Shown here piece after piece: positions 1 through 10,757 of a stretch of DNA of 64,000 bases. The notes beneath the pieces are model-generated. The model was not told the DNA's origin. It did no database searches and saw only the letters and a list, made by a program, of their open reading frames with translations. Source of the DNA: Bimuria novae-zelandiae CBS 107.79 (Eukaryota > Ascomycota > Dothideomycetes > Pleosporales > Didymosphaeriaceae). Numbering within the stretch: the stretch's first letter is position 1; each line of letters starts with the position of its first letter. The translations under genes and the position numbers were made by a program. The DNA is taken from contig ML976728.1 in the NCBI GenBank assembly GCA_010015655.1, positions 24,140 through 88,139 on the forward strand, given 5' to 3'.

Positions 1-815
1 CTAACAAATTGGGTGATAGAAAATATTTTCCGGGAAGCTGGGTCCACTTCGGCTGCCCGAAGTGGGGCGGGACGGTATTTCGGAGAGCACCGATAACCAG
101 TCCACAGAATGGCCTCGACCCGTTTAACCGAACCGCGGTTCAGGCCCGCCTCGCATTCATGAGGGAGACAAGGGCTGCACAACCGGAGTGTCTCTCCGTC
201 TTTTGCGGATGGGGTACGTAATATGCCAGAGCGTGCAGACTTAAAGAACTGCAGCACGCCCCTGCATATACACCGCCATCACCCGCATACACACCCCCAT
301 CACCCGCATACACTGCCCCATCACCCGCATTCACAAATGCTCTTTAGCCCTTACTGGACACGGGATGGGAAATAATCGCCGCTGGGCTATCATAAGTCTG
401 TCCGTTACAGAACTAATTTTCATTATATGCAAGCCGCACAGTGAATACGAGGTTCCATATTGCCTACAGCCGGAATGAGAGGGTGTGTCGTTGGTTGCTT
501 TCCTCGAACAAACCAGTAGTGGGCATCACTCCATGGAATGATCTAAGGCAAAATACATCGTATTCGACATTCTGGGGGATGGTCCGCTGCACTTGTCGCT
601 TTGGGTTCGAGTCGGTTCATATGAACATCGAATCTGCATTTTTGAGGCTCCATAATTCTCCTCTGTACATCTTGACTTTGATCTTTTACCTGTACGTTGT
701 CGATAATGTTTGGCCCCCCTATGCTAGGCGAACTGCAACGGAACCTTTGCACAGGCATAGCGACCGGATTCACTCTCCTATCTGGTAGTCACCGTCTATC
801 GGAATCCTCAAAACA
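1..815. other. Intergenic, no convincing gene
   Basis: Short open frames on both strands here have no recognisable domain, intron structure or composition supporting coding. It holds a 21-bp tandem repeat at 264-326 and the promoter of the rhodopsin-domain gene. A short upstream exon of that gene could lie at its right edge: the frame is open from 789 after a TAG at 786-788, which could also serve as a splice acceptor. Confidence 0.5.
264..326. repeat. 21-bp tandem repeat, three copies
   Basis: Three consecutive 21-bp units (264-284, 285-305, 306-326), each starting GCAT and ending CCATCACCC, differ at only a few inner bases. A fragment of a fourth unit follows. It is a small minisatellite with no visible coding role. 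Confidence 0.85.
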
Positions 816-1958
816 ATGCTGATTCTGCTAGTCGTTATTGTGGTCCTCCGCACATATGTTCGCGCTCGAGTTGTACGAAACTTTGGAAAAGATGACGCTT
901 GCATGATCGGCGCTTTGGTACTATGGATCTTACCTTTCGTCGGATATGAAGGGCTGACAGCGCAGATATTCACATTGGGATACATGGTCGCTATCTGGAT
1001 CGCGCGTAACAATGGTATGGGCTACAGTGGCAAGGTCCTGCAGCTGTACCAGATGCGGAATCTCGTCCAGCTCACCCTGGCAATACAGATCATATATTAT
1101 GTTCTTATTGCGTTCATCAAGATCTCTATCTGCTTCTGCTACCTCCGCATAGGTGAGTTCAGGTGTCGTTGCGTGGGCACGATGACTGACGGAGGCGACA
1201 GCTGCGAACAACCACTTCGCCCGAATGTGCAAGGGGACCATTTACTTTCTTACCCTCTTCTGCTTAATTTGTGTCGTCGTCTGCTTGACGCAGTGCATTC
1301 CTCTCCATGAGATGTGGAACTTCACAGGGGTACCGTTGGGGGAATGTATTAATACGACGGCACTGTTTTACAGTAAGTCATGTTTACCTTGCCGATCATG
1401 GATGAGTCTCACTGACTCCTGAAAGCCACAAGTTCCATAAACATTGTCGCAGACATCTGGGTCATTGCACTCCCCATAAGCACCCTCCTCAAGATCCAGC
1501 GACCCACTCGCGAAAAGGCTGGCCTTATCGTCGCTTTCTCTCTCGGTGTATTGTCCACCATCTCGTCCATCATCCGCTTACACTCAATCCGCATCTTCAC
1601 TGAATCCCCCGACCCTTTCTACGACGCTGTTCCCATCAATCTCTGGTCCATGGTCGAGGTCAACATCGGCATCTGGTGCGCCTCCATCCCCGCCCTCAGG
1701 GTCCTCATTATCCGCCACCGCGCCGCCAGCCAAGCCTCGCGCTCTGCCGGAACGTACAAGTTCCACAGCAGCGGGCGAAGCGGGGGCAAAGATTTAGGCC
1801 GTTCCAACGAAGGCTCAAACCAAGCTACAGTGGAGAGCTTTGACATGGGCACTATAGACTTGACGAATCCGGAGCAGGCTAAACAAGCGAGCAAGATCGA
1901 TAGCGAGTGGAGCGACGAAGCCCAGCTCTACCCGGTACATACACCAATCGTACGTTGA
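816..1958 (+). CDS. Fungal rhodopsin-domain integral membrane protein
   Basis: Likely a multi-pass plasma-membrane protein of the fungal rhodopsin-like family (PTH11-like relatives); the ligand is unknown. Three exons are inferred: 816-1152, 1202-1372 and 1426-1958, with 49 and 53 bp GT-AG introns, giving 346 residues in one frame. Seen: a hydrophobic N-terminus followed by RTYVRAR and GKDD, the family's loop after helix 1; a KISICFCYLRI helix; a helix rich in FCLICVVVCL; NIVADIWVIALPIS, the usual late helix; and a hydrophilic tail of about 90 residues from residue 255. The first helix looks short for the family, so the start at 816 may miss a small upstream exon. No in-frame stop is seen. 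Confidence 0.8.
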
Positions 1959-2353
1959 AGAGGCCTATTTGACGCAGGGCGGGTGCTCTGGGTGAGGGAT
2001 GCACCCCATGGTACTGAGCCGGAGTCTGGGTGCTTGCGTAAGTATCGGCTGGGTCCCTTAAGACGGTTTTTTGTTTTGTTTTTCAAGGTTTCACTTGGTC
2101 GGCGTTCTGCGGCGAAGACGGATTTGCCTGGATCCCTTGAAGGCACTTGGTCATGAGAAGGAGAACAGTTTCCTGCCTAATGTCGCTCTGTGCACGAGGT
2201 GTCCTTCCACCACTGTTCGACCTGCATTTTGGCATTTCGCGATGATGATGCAGAGGAAAAGAGGTAATGCTCTTTTTGTGCAAGGTATAAAATCATGAAA
2301 CATGTTGCGACACATCATGTGGCTGGTAGGGAGGGTTTGGTCTCAAAATAGAT
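1959..2353. other. Intergenic between rhodopsin-domain gene and transposon
   Basis: 3' flank of the rhodopsin-domain gene. It has normal base composition up to the TA at 2354-2355, where the transposon begins. No gene or repeat is recognised. Confidence 0.5.
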
Positions 2354-2355
2354 TA

Positions 2356-2398
2356 ACATGCCCGTGCGCGCAACGCCCGGATTCGCGCAACGCCCCGC
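2356..2398 (+). repeat. Left terminal inverted repeat, Fot1-like element 1
   Basis: Begins ACATGCCCGTGCGCGCAACG and is the exact reverse complement of 4850-4892. It contains two CGCAACGCCC motifs 17 bp apart, matching the two CCAATGCACG motifs in the terminal repeat of the element at 59693. Confidence 0.95.
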
Positions 2399-3949
2399 GA
2401 ACACCATCTCAGCGATCTTAAATTTAAAGCCGTACAACGCTACATAATAGCTTAATATTTATAAAAACGTAGTAGTGCAGTAACTAGATGCTTATAATTA
2501 ACTTATACTATTTAAATTTTTATAAAAGGTTAACGCTATAGCTATGTAATATAACTTTAAGTAAAGTAGTAAATAGCTTATTTTTAGCTTAAATACTAGC
2601 GTAAGCAGCGCTAGCGCGTTTTTAACGCTTATTACTTAATAAAGCTACTTATAAGGCTAGTCGCTTACGCTTTTAAGCTTATTAGGTAGGTTTTTTTAGT
2701 ATTAAGCTTTAACTTTACGCGCGCGTTTAGCTACTTTTTTAGCTTACTTAACTTTTTTTATTTTTTTAAGCCTCTACCTTTCTATACGCTTTCCCTTAAG
2801 CTCTACTTAACGCTATAGTTAAGCTTTTTCACGCTACTTTTTAGTCTATACTTTTTAAAATTTTTCCTTTATTTTATTTTACTTTTATACTACTTTTTTA
2901 GCTCGAGCCTCGCGTAACTTACAAGGAGACTAGTAGATAGTGCTACTATAATACTTTTAGCGCTATTAAAGGTTAAGGACTTTACTTTTCTTTTTATATT
3001 TTTACTTATGCTAAAGAGCCTTCTTTAAGCCCTTATTCTTATACTTTAAAAGCTTATTCTATATAAAGAGATAGTAAAGGCTTAAACGTAACTTTCTTGC
3101 CTTATATTAATAGTTATTATTAATAGTAACTTAGACTAACTAATCTATCTTTTTTAATTACTATTAGAAAGTTTTAATAATAAGCTTTTTTTAGCTGCTA
3201 GCGTGCTAGCAAATCTATAAAGAATAATATTAGTATCTATTAGCTAGATCTTAATAGCTTTAAACGCCTTAAATATAAGGCTCTCCGTAAAGGAGGATAT
3301 TTAGGCTCTTTAGAAAAATAGAAAGAAGTTTTCTTTTTTAATTAAAATAAGGCTTTAAGCTTTATAAAGATAGTTAGTAAGCTTATTAAAGTAGGCTTAA
3401 GAGAGTAGCTTAAATAGTACTATATTAAGTAGCTAGAGCGTGCAGGTTAAATAAAAAGTAAGAACTATAAGGAGAATCTTATAATAATTATAGTAGTTAA
3501 TAAACTCTATTGTAATATAAGATCTATAACTATTAAGAATAAGTAATCGCTATCTCCCTAATTACTACTTTATATAGTAATTAAATACCTACTCTAGCTA
3601 AGCTAGGCCTATATTATTATTTAACTAGCCTATTAAAGATAATAAGATAAAGACCTTATGCTCTTCTGCCTTAATATCTTTTATTTAACTTAATTATATA
3701 GCTCCTTTTATAGCTACGTAAATAAGGGCTAGAGGTAGCAAGCTCCTATTAGCGTAATAGCAGGCTAGAACTATTAGAAACTTACATAATTTATTTTAAA
3801 AAGATACTTAAACCTCCTTCTTCTTTTATTAACGCCTACTAAATATCCTTTTACTTTTACTTATTAAGCTAATTAAGAAGCTCTTCTTATTTATATTATA
3901 TATATCTTAAGCCTTAAGGTAGTATTTAGTAATCTTTTAATATAGTAGC

Positions 3950-4375
3950 TGTTAAGATCCCAAAGAGATAGCTAATCCCTAAGGGGCTAAGGTTGGTTCT
4001 CGGACAGGAATACTGGTAGGACAGGAGAGGGTGGTAGTGATAGCTTGCGCGTGTCACTGGGGGCGTTGGTATCAAAGGTGTGTATAGCACAATCAAATCA
4101 ACAAGGTTGCTTACTCAGATCCAAACGATAGATTGATAAACAGGTTGAACACAAGTAGAAGAGACTCCTCCTTGCGTTCCTATATACTTCTCCTGCTCGA
4201 CATGCTCGAAGCGAGCATAGCGAGCAGATATCTTGGCTCCTGCGTCTGCTCGACTTGCTCGAGTCGAGCACGTCGAGCAGTCACGTGACCTCCTGGTACT
4301 GCGCCTTCATTGGTCACCTGTAGACCATAGGCGTCCTGGAGCCTAGCCAAGTGTCTGTAAGATTGGATCTTAACA
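3950..4375 (+). mobile_element. Solo LTR (unmutated), nested in Fot1-like element 1
   Basis: A 426-bp segment starting TGTTAAGATCC and ending GGATCTTAACA (11-bp inverted ends, TG...CA), flanked on both sides by GTAGC (3945-3949 and 4376-4380), a 5-bp target duplication. Its composition is normal, against the RIP-saturated DNA around it, so it inserted after the host element was mutated or escaped mutation. Two palindromic 35-bp units lie at 4193-4227 and 4246-4280. A RIP-mutated relative is at 62601-63029. No internal retrotransposon sequence remains, as expected after LTR-LTR recombination. Confidence 0.9.
4193..4280. repeat. Two palindromic 35-bp units inside the solo LTR
   Basis: Units at 4193-4227 and 4246-4280 both start CTGCTCGAC and end CGAGCAG. 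Each is a near-perfect inverted repeat built of CTCGA/TCGAG blocks and could form a hairpin. The RIP-mutated LTR copy has different short repeats (AGTCCTA) at the same place, so this is a variable part of the LTR. Confidence 0.8.
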
Positions 4376-4849
4376 GTAGCTTAAAGTAAAAATAGTATTT
4401 TAACTTAGAATTAGCTAGGTAGCGCGTACGATCTATAGCGCTAGTCTACTTTAAAATAAAATAGATCTTGTATTAGTTAATAAAGTAAGTAACCTAGCTC
4501 TCGCTAAGCTACTAATAGGCTACTTTTAATAAGAAATTCCTAATTATCTCCCTTATAGGAGGTAGGCCTTACTTAGTAAGCTTAGTAATATATTATATAA
4601 GCCTTAGCTCCTATTATAGGCTAAGTTTAAGCTAATAAGATGCCTAGGTCTTACGTAGGGCCTAAAGGCCTTAGTATTTTTAACTAAGCGTTAATTAATT
4701 AATATTATATTTAGCTATAAGTTTTATATATAAGAGTTAATCTCTTAGCTTATATAATTCTAATTCTTTAATCGCTGCTTAAATTAGGTCTATATGAATA
4801 GAGTTGTATCGCGTTAAAGTTCGGTGTTAATTACGCGTTTTGGTGTTGG

Positions 4850-4892
4850 GCGGGGCGTTGCGCGAATCCGGGCGTTGCGCGCACGGGCATGT
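4850..4892 (-). repeat. Right terminal inverted repeat, Fot1-like element 1
   Basis: Exact reverse complement of 2356-2398, followed by the TA duplication at 4893-4894. It is unmutated although the adjoining interior is saturated with C-to-T changes. Confidence 0.95.
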
Positions 4893-4894
4893 TA

Positions 4895-5571
4895 GCAGCT
4901 AAGCAGCCCCCAACACCATCCAGCCAACGAAAAGGACGCCTACAAACTTCTCCACCTATTTTCGCCAAGCTGACGCAGCTGGACTACTCTCACGTGGGGT
5001 ACCACGCGCCATATAAGGAACAGTTCCAAATCAGCAGTACAAGTTATGTCAGGCCGGGTCAACGTCAGGCCGGAGTAATACCAAGAGGTGGTGTACTAAT
5101 TATTGCTCAGTGAAACCTCTTACGTGATCTGCCCAGCGACTAGTTGTATCATAGCCCTCCAGATGTCTCTACTTGAGCTAATGAGCGAACCTTTACGTGA
5201 GAGACCTACCGAGCAACAACTGCCTCAGCACCCGTTGGTACTGCGCCTTCCGACCATATCACGCGCCCCATCATGACAATCCTTCTGGAGATGGGTCGCC
5301 TGGCTGACCCTCTATCTCCACCGTGATCGTGCCTACGCCAGCTTTGACTCCCACCGCCATCACGTCGCAAATGACTGCCGTGGAGTCAGTGGGTTTTCTC
5401 AGTCTCACATTTGGCCTCCAGCGATTACCATCAGCACGTTGCTGTGCTTCTTGGTATAAGCCTTTTTGCGGATGAGATCAGTATAAAGACAGTCAGTGAT
5501 GGCCGTACCGCTTGTACAAACAGCAGCATCACATCACCTTCCATTCCTCAACCGACATCTACCACCACAAA
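4895..5571. other. Intergenic, cupin gene promoter
   Basis: Normal-composition DNA between the transposon and the cupin start. A 74-codon open frame at 4889-5113 runs out of the transposon's inverted repeat and is not credible. No TATA element or repeat stands out. Confidence 0.4.
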
Positions 5572-6333
5572 ATGCACGCCTCTTTCTTCGCTTCGGCCCT
5601 GCTCTTGGCTGGTGCCTCTGTCGCAGTCCCAACAAACCCCAACACCACCTACGAAAACCCTACCCCTCAACCCACCGATACTCTCTCCAACCCGGCGGGT
5701 CTGACCCTCTTTCAACAACTTGTCCTCGCCCCGAACGCTGTCGAACGCACCAAGCTCCTCCCCAACGATGAACAGTTCATCTTCGACTTCAAGAATGCAC
5801 CCGCCGCTGGTGTCGTCACTGGCGAGGGTGGTTCCATTGTGAGGGCAGACCACGCCACTTTCCCGGCACTAGTCGGCTCTGGCGGCGCCGTGGCCATCGG
5901 ATTTCTTGGTCCCTGCGGCTTCAACACGCCTCACGTTCACCCTCGAGCAGCCGAGTTGAACCTCGTCGTCAAAGGACGGCTTGTATCTCAGTCGGTCCAC
6001 GAGAACGGCGCTCGCACCATCAACCACAACCTCGACACTTTCCAGATGACTGTTTTCCCGCAAGGTGCAGTGCATACCGAGTTCAACCCTGACTGTGAAG
6101 ATGCCATCTTCATCGCCAGCTTCCCCGATGAGGATCCCGGTGTCGGTCAGATTGCTCAGGAGTACTTTGGTCTCCGCGACGAGATTGTGAAGGGTTCCGC
6201 TGGTGGGGAGGTTGTGGTTGATGGAAAGGATATTGATGAGTTCCGCAGCTTGATTCCGAAGAATGTGGCTAAAGGGGTTGATTCTTGCTTGGCTAAGTGC
6301 GGAATAACAAAGGGATACAAAGTACGAGGTTGA
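5572..6333 (+). CDS. Secreted cupin-domain protein (spherulin/germin-like)
   Basis: Single-exon 253-residue protein. The ATG at 5572 is chosen because a signal peptide follows at once (HASFF then a hydrophobic run ending SVAVP, about residues 1-19); in-frame ATGs farther upstream would bury it. The cupin fold is seen in two motifs: a GFNTPHVHPRAAELNLVVKG stretch (G-x5-H-x-H-x3-4-E-x6-G) near residue 120, and a FPQGAVH...N stretch (P-x-G-x2-H-x3-N) near residue 163. These supply the three His and one Glu that bind a metal in germins. Such fungal proteins act outside the cell or at the wall. Oxalate or superoxide activity cannot be told from the sequence. Two late Cys (SCLAKC) sit near the end. 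Confidence 0.88.
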   Translation: MHASFFASALLLAGASVAVPTNPNTTYENPTPQPTDTLSNPAGLTLFQQLVLAPNAVERTKLLPNDEQFIFDFKNAPAAGVVTGEGGSIVRADHATFPALVGSGGAVAIGFLGPCGFNTPHVHPRAAELNLVVKGRLVSQSVHENGARTINHNLDTFQMTVFPQGAVHTEFNPDCEDAIFIASFPDEDPGVGQIAQEYFGLRDEIVKGSAGGEVVVDGKDIDEFRSLIPKNVAKGVDSCLAKCGITKGYKVRG

Positions 6334-7088
6334 GTGTAAGGCGCCTTCCGTCAGCACTAGAGGCTCTTTGGTATTCGCAAACTTCGTATTTCTATAGCAT
6401 TCATACCCTCAATTTTAATCTAATCATCCATTCAAGTCACATTCAAGGGCCCATCGATGCGCTCGTCGCTGTTGTCTGATGTGAAATGATCTCGATTTTC
6501 TAGTGTATTTGACGTGAAGCGTTTCACAATAATGTAATAATTATCCAAATATCCCATGAGCATTAACTGGGGATTCCCATCACAATTCCGGTTACAGAAC
6601 AAGCTCCGGGTCCAAAGCTTGGTACAATATAGATCCTTGTCATAGAGGTCAACTTTGGAGCTTCGCAGGCTTCGTGAAGCCGCGGTAGAATGTGACTTGT
6701 CATGCAGGTGTCACATTAACACGTCGGACTATTTCGACCTGCAGATGCGCTTACCTAGATGCGGTAGGCGGAGGGCGCCCGCAGAGATCCTGCAGCAATG
6801 TGCAAGGACAGGGCGTGTGGCACGGAGTGCAGATAAAAAGCGGGGTGATCGATGTCAGTTTCCAGATAGTGACAGCATGAGACCGATGTGAACATAACGA
6901 CCGTTTCGTTATTAGCCGGAGGAAAATAGAGGAGGTGTAGTGAAGACGAGGGCTCCAGGGCTCCAGGGCTCCAGGGCTAAGACGGAAGCACGTGAAGAAG
7001 CACCGCCATAAGTGGCTAGTGTCCTTGTGGCGCGTTCGATCATCAATCCCATCACGTACCGCCCATTCCATCTCCAATCCATCGGGAA
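6334..7088. other. Intergenic, with GGGCTCCA triplication
   Basis: 755 bp holding the cupin 3' flank and the promoter of the synthase gene. A short direct repeat, GGGCTCCA three times in a row, lies at about 6950-6976. Open frames here are short and have no domain signal. Confidence 0.45.
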
Positions 7089-8674
7089 ATGCGAAAGGTA
7101 GTAGTTACCGGTCTCGGGCTAGTCACGCCCCTAGGTCTCGGTCCGTCCCCTGCCGTCCCCTAATCTATCCCTCACCCTAATCGTTCGAAGGCGTGCGCCG
7201 AACATGGTCCCGGCTCCTGGACGGCCGCTGCGGCATCGTCTCCATCAAAAATCGAAGCCCACAATTTGCAGCGCTACCCAGTCAGGTTGCAGGTATTGTA
7301 CCGGAGGGAAAGAAAGAGGACGGCATGTGGGACCCAAAAGATTGGTTCAGCGCGTCTGATCTGCGGAGGATGGCGCGGTTTGCACAGTATGCTATGGTTG
7401 CGAGTGAGGAGGCGTTGGGGGACGCAGGGTGGGTTCCAAAAAATGAGGAGGATCTTGAGGCTACGGTATGGGTTTGTGGCATGTTGAGGTTATGATGCTG
7501 ATGGTCGGTAGGGCGTTTACATGGGCTCTGGGATCGGGAGTTTGGACGACGTATACGAGACTACCGTTGCTTATGAGAAGGGCGTGAGTTGCCACTGTAA
7601 GGTTTCTACTACGTATTTGTGCTGATTATTTGTGTAGGGATATCGCAAAGTCTCGCCACTCTTTGTGCCGCGACTATTGATCAATCTCGCTGCTGGGCAT
7701 GTGTCGATGCGGTATGGTTTCAAGGTATACCTCTCACGCATCATACAAGGATCGGACTGATCTTGTCACAGGGTCCAAATCATGCTGCAACAACAGCGTG
7801 CACTACAGGTGCTCATAGTATTGGTGACGCGGCACGGCTGATCCAATTTGGTGACGCGGATGTGATGGTTGCCGGTGGCGCGGAGTCTTGCGTTCATCCA
7901 CTTGCTATCTCAGGGTTTGCACGAGCGAGGAGCCTAGCTACCGATTGGAATGAAAGTCCAACAGAGTCAAGTCGGCCATTTGACAAAGATAGGGCTGGGT
8001 TTGTCATTGGTGAGGGGGCTGGTGTTGTTGTTTTGGAGGTATCTTTCATTTTCCCTCACACTGCCCGAGCTGGCTAATTCGAATGCCAGGAACTCGAACA
8101 CGCAAAGAAGAGAGGAGCGAAAATCTATGCTGAAGTAGCCGGCTATGGTTTATCTAGCGATGCATATCACATGACAGCACCGCGCGAAGACGGTCAAGGT
8201 CCACGCCTCGCTATGAAACATGCTCTTCGGCACGCAGGTCTCAAGCCCAGTGCCGTCGACTATGTCAATGCGCATGCAACGAGTACGCCTTTAGGAGACG
8301 CAGCAGAAAATAGAGCAATCAAAGAGCTACTTCTCGGAGAAGATGGGAAGGGTAAAGCATCAGACATCAACATCAGCAGCACCAAAGGTGCTATTGGGCA
8401 TCTCCTAGGTGCAGCTGGCAGCGTGGAAGCAATTTTTACGATTCTGGCTCTACACAACGTAAGAACTTATATTGCTGCTCCCCGATCGGTCATGCTAATA
8501 ATACAGAACACTCTTCCGCCGACTCTGAATCTGCATATCCCGGGCGATCCCCCAGAAGACTTTGATTGCAACTATGTAGCGCACACCGCGCAGCAACGAG
8601 AGGTCAGGGTTGCACTCTCAAACAGCTTTGGCTTCGGAGGCACCAATGCATCGCTCTGTTTCGCGAAAATGTAG
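7089..8674 (+). CDS. CEM1: Beta-ketoacyl-[ACP] synthase, mitochondrial type (KAS II, CEM1-like)
   Basis: Condensing enzyme of type II fatty acid synthesis, which in fungi makes octanoyl-ACP (lipoate precursor) in mitochondria. Seven exons are inferred: 7089-7134, 7191-7465, 7512-7583, 7638-7724, 7772-8038, 8090-8458 and 8507-8674, giving 427 residues without interruption, the usual length of KAS II. Seen: start [15 protein letters not shown]; nucleophile Cys in [14 protein letters not shown]; first His in [25 protein letters not shown] with the second His and Lys; and GGTNASL at the C-terminus. All catalytic residues are present. A cleavable mitochondrial presequence is not evident, since the first residues are already the fold's first strand. 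A further upstream exon is possible. Confidence 0.9.
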
Positions 8675-8979
8675 CATATTTTAAAATGTACAACATCGAC
8701 AAATCTGGCTGTTTTCGCGATAAATTTTACCAGACGTGGAATAGCTTCGTAATTCGCCGCTGTCATAGGTACATCACCACGCTACCCCGCTGATAGACTG
8801 GGCACGTTTTTAGCGCATGGAAAGTTATCTGAACCCCACTACGCGACATTGCGGTACTCCTAAAGTCTTTGTACCCCTCGTAGAATTTTCGTCCATTGAC
8901 AGTGAAGGTTATACGCCGGCTTGTGGGACGTGTTCGGCTCGTGCTCAGTTCCTGCTTGTTTTGCAACATTCATCTCACC
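8675..8979. other. Intergenic between synthase and Ni/Co transporter
   Basis: 305 bp between two genes in the same orientation. Nothing beyond the 3' flank of one gene and the promoter of the next is recognised. Confidence 0.4.
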
Positions 8980-10374
8980 ATGGAGGATCGGCCTGTGTCC
9001 TCCCACGGAAGCGAGGATGTGGAAATATCGGCATTCAAGAGCTGGACGAACAAGGCTGCGAGATGTCATTCACGCGTTCCGTACCTCAACAAGCTTCCAT
9101 TCCCTGCGATATCTATCATCATCACTCTCATTGTCGTCAACATCCTTGTATGGGTAGCTGTGGGCATCGTCCTGGTACGTAGTATCCCCCTCGCGGACCA
9201 ACGCTAGGCTAAAGGAGACAGCACTTCCACACCCCTCTCATCTCAACAGCCATCCTATCCTGGACCCTCGGACTACGTCATGCCCTCGATGCGGACCACA
9301 TCTCAGCTATCGACCTGATGACACGTCGCCTCATTGCATCCGGCCAGCGACCCGTCACAGTCGGTATGTACTTCAGCCTTGGGCACTCCACGATCGTCAT
9401 CATCACCTCACTCGTCGTTGCTGGAACCGCCGCAGCCGTCTCTTCCAAATTTGACAACTTCTCCCGCGTGGGCGGCATCATCGGCACTTCCGTCTCCGCA
9501 GCTTTCCTCCTCCTCCTTGGCATCATGAACCTCTATATCCTGTACAAGCTCATCGTCCAAATGCGAAAGCTAATCGCATCCGAGCCCGGAAACGAGCATC
9601 AAAAGTTCAAGATCCAGGGTGGCGGCTGCTTATTCCCGATCCTACAACGACTTTTCAAGCTGATCGATCGTCCGTGGAAGATGTATCCACTAGGCGTGAT
9701 GTTCGGGCTCGGCTTCGATACGTCCTCTGAAATCGCTATTTTGGGTATATCGAGTATCCAGGCAGCGAAGGGGACAACAATATGGTTGATATTGCTGTTT
9801 CCGCTGTTGTTTACGGTGGGTATGTGTTTGTTGGATACGACGGATGGCGCGTTGATGATGAGCTTGTATACGAGCACGCAGTTGGCGAGGGATCCGATTG
9901 CAATTTGCTACTATAGCATTGTGCTCACGGTTATCACTGTTATTGTTGCGACCGTTATCGGGGTGGTGCAGTTCCTCAATTTGGCGCTGAATGTTGCGGA
10001 GCCGGAGGGCAGGTTTTGGGATGGTGTGGAGAGACTGGGTGAGAAGTGGGATATTGTTGGTAGGTTACAGTCGTATTTGTCAAATGATAAAGCGCTGACG
10101 TGAAATAGGTGGGGCTATTTGCGGTACATTCGTCGTCTTTGGTGGGCTTAGTGTACTGTTGTACAGGCCATGGAGGCGGCGCGTGGATCGAAAACGCATG
10201 AGGAACGCGACGTTCCAGCCCTTGCCTGCGGAGGCGGATGTCGTAGCAGATGATGACGAATCAAGAGAGGGTGAGAGAACGAAAGATCTGTCGAAAGCTG
10301 TCGACATCAGCGTTAAGCCAGTCGGGGTTACCGACCCAACTGGTCCAGCTGGTCCATCGGGAAGCAGACTGTAA
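8980..10374 (+). CDS. High-affinity nickel/cobalt transporter (NiCoT family)
   Basis: Plasma-membrane importer of Ni2+ (and perhaps Co2+), the cofactor source for fungal urease. Exons 8980-9174, 9222-10059 and 10109-10374 join in frame. Seen: the family signature RHALDADHIS (H-x4-D-H in helix 2) early in exon 2; SLGHSTIV; LGFDTSSEIA; and GMCLLDTTDGALM, the four conserved NiCoT motifs in order. About eight hydrophobic segments are present, with a loop (EPGNEHQKFK) in the middle and a hydrophilic, Pro- and Asp-rich tail of about 70 residues. The ATG at 8980 precedes an N-terminal cytosolic stretch and the first helix. Metal preference cannot be decided from sequence. Confidence 0.92.
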
Positions 10375-10757
10375 GACGGAGCACAAACAAGACATATACC
10401 CTTTCGGTCTTCACTTCTCATTTTTCCTCAGTGTCTTGCTCGAGGTCGGGACGTCGTACTAGGAAACTGCCACACCATGATTCCACGTCTTCTGAGGCTT
10501 CGTCGTCCTGCGTCATTTCGACGAAGACTCCCGTGAATATGCTTTATCTAACCTAAAATACCACCGCACGATTGATCGCTATCTTCTATACCTTCGTCAC
10601 TGACTCTTTTCTCACGGCCATATCCACCTCACCATCTTCCGAGCTCGGAACGCTATCCAGCGCTCTTATCCTCACGCTAGGTGTAACCATAAGCGTGAGT
10701 AAGGCTCGGAGGAATGTAAGCCACGCTGTCGAGATGTCCTGGGAGTCCATCATCTTT
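10375..10757. other. Intergenic between convergent genes
   Basis: 383 bp between the ends of the nickel transporter (plus strand) and the kinase-like gene (minus strand). Short antisense open frames only; no feature recognised. Confidence 0.4.

Larger units (their letters stand above)
2356..4892 (-). mobile_element. Fot1/pogo-like DNA transposon, RIP-mutated, complete ends
   Basis: A 2,537-bp element bounded by perfect 43-bp inverted repeats (2356-2398 and 4850-4892), with TA on both sides (2354-2355, 4893-4894), the target duplication of Tc1/mariner-Fot1 elements. The interior is AT-rich and TpA-rich and has no open frame. The transposase would lie on the minus strand: near 4800-4690 the complement, read with TAA/TAG as mutated Gln, gives an IQAAI-type start and a YxINxxTLS helix-turn-helix like that of the better preserved copy at 59790. 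The right-hand 1.2 kb aligns by eye with the truncated copy at 43219-44621. A 426-bp solo LTR interrupts it at 3950-4375. Confidence 0.85.

Noticed and set aside
264..326. CRISPR-like repeat array
   Set aside because: Units are contiguous with no spacers and the organism is a fungus.
441..788. 115-codon frame upstream of the rhodopsin-domain gene
   Set aside because: Composition and lack of domain suggest chance; at most a piece of a first exon.
4889..5113. 74-codon frame leaving the transposon end
   Set aside because: Begins in the terminal inverted repeat; no coding signal.
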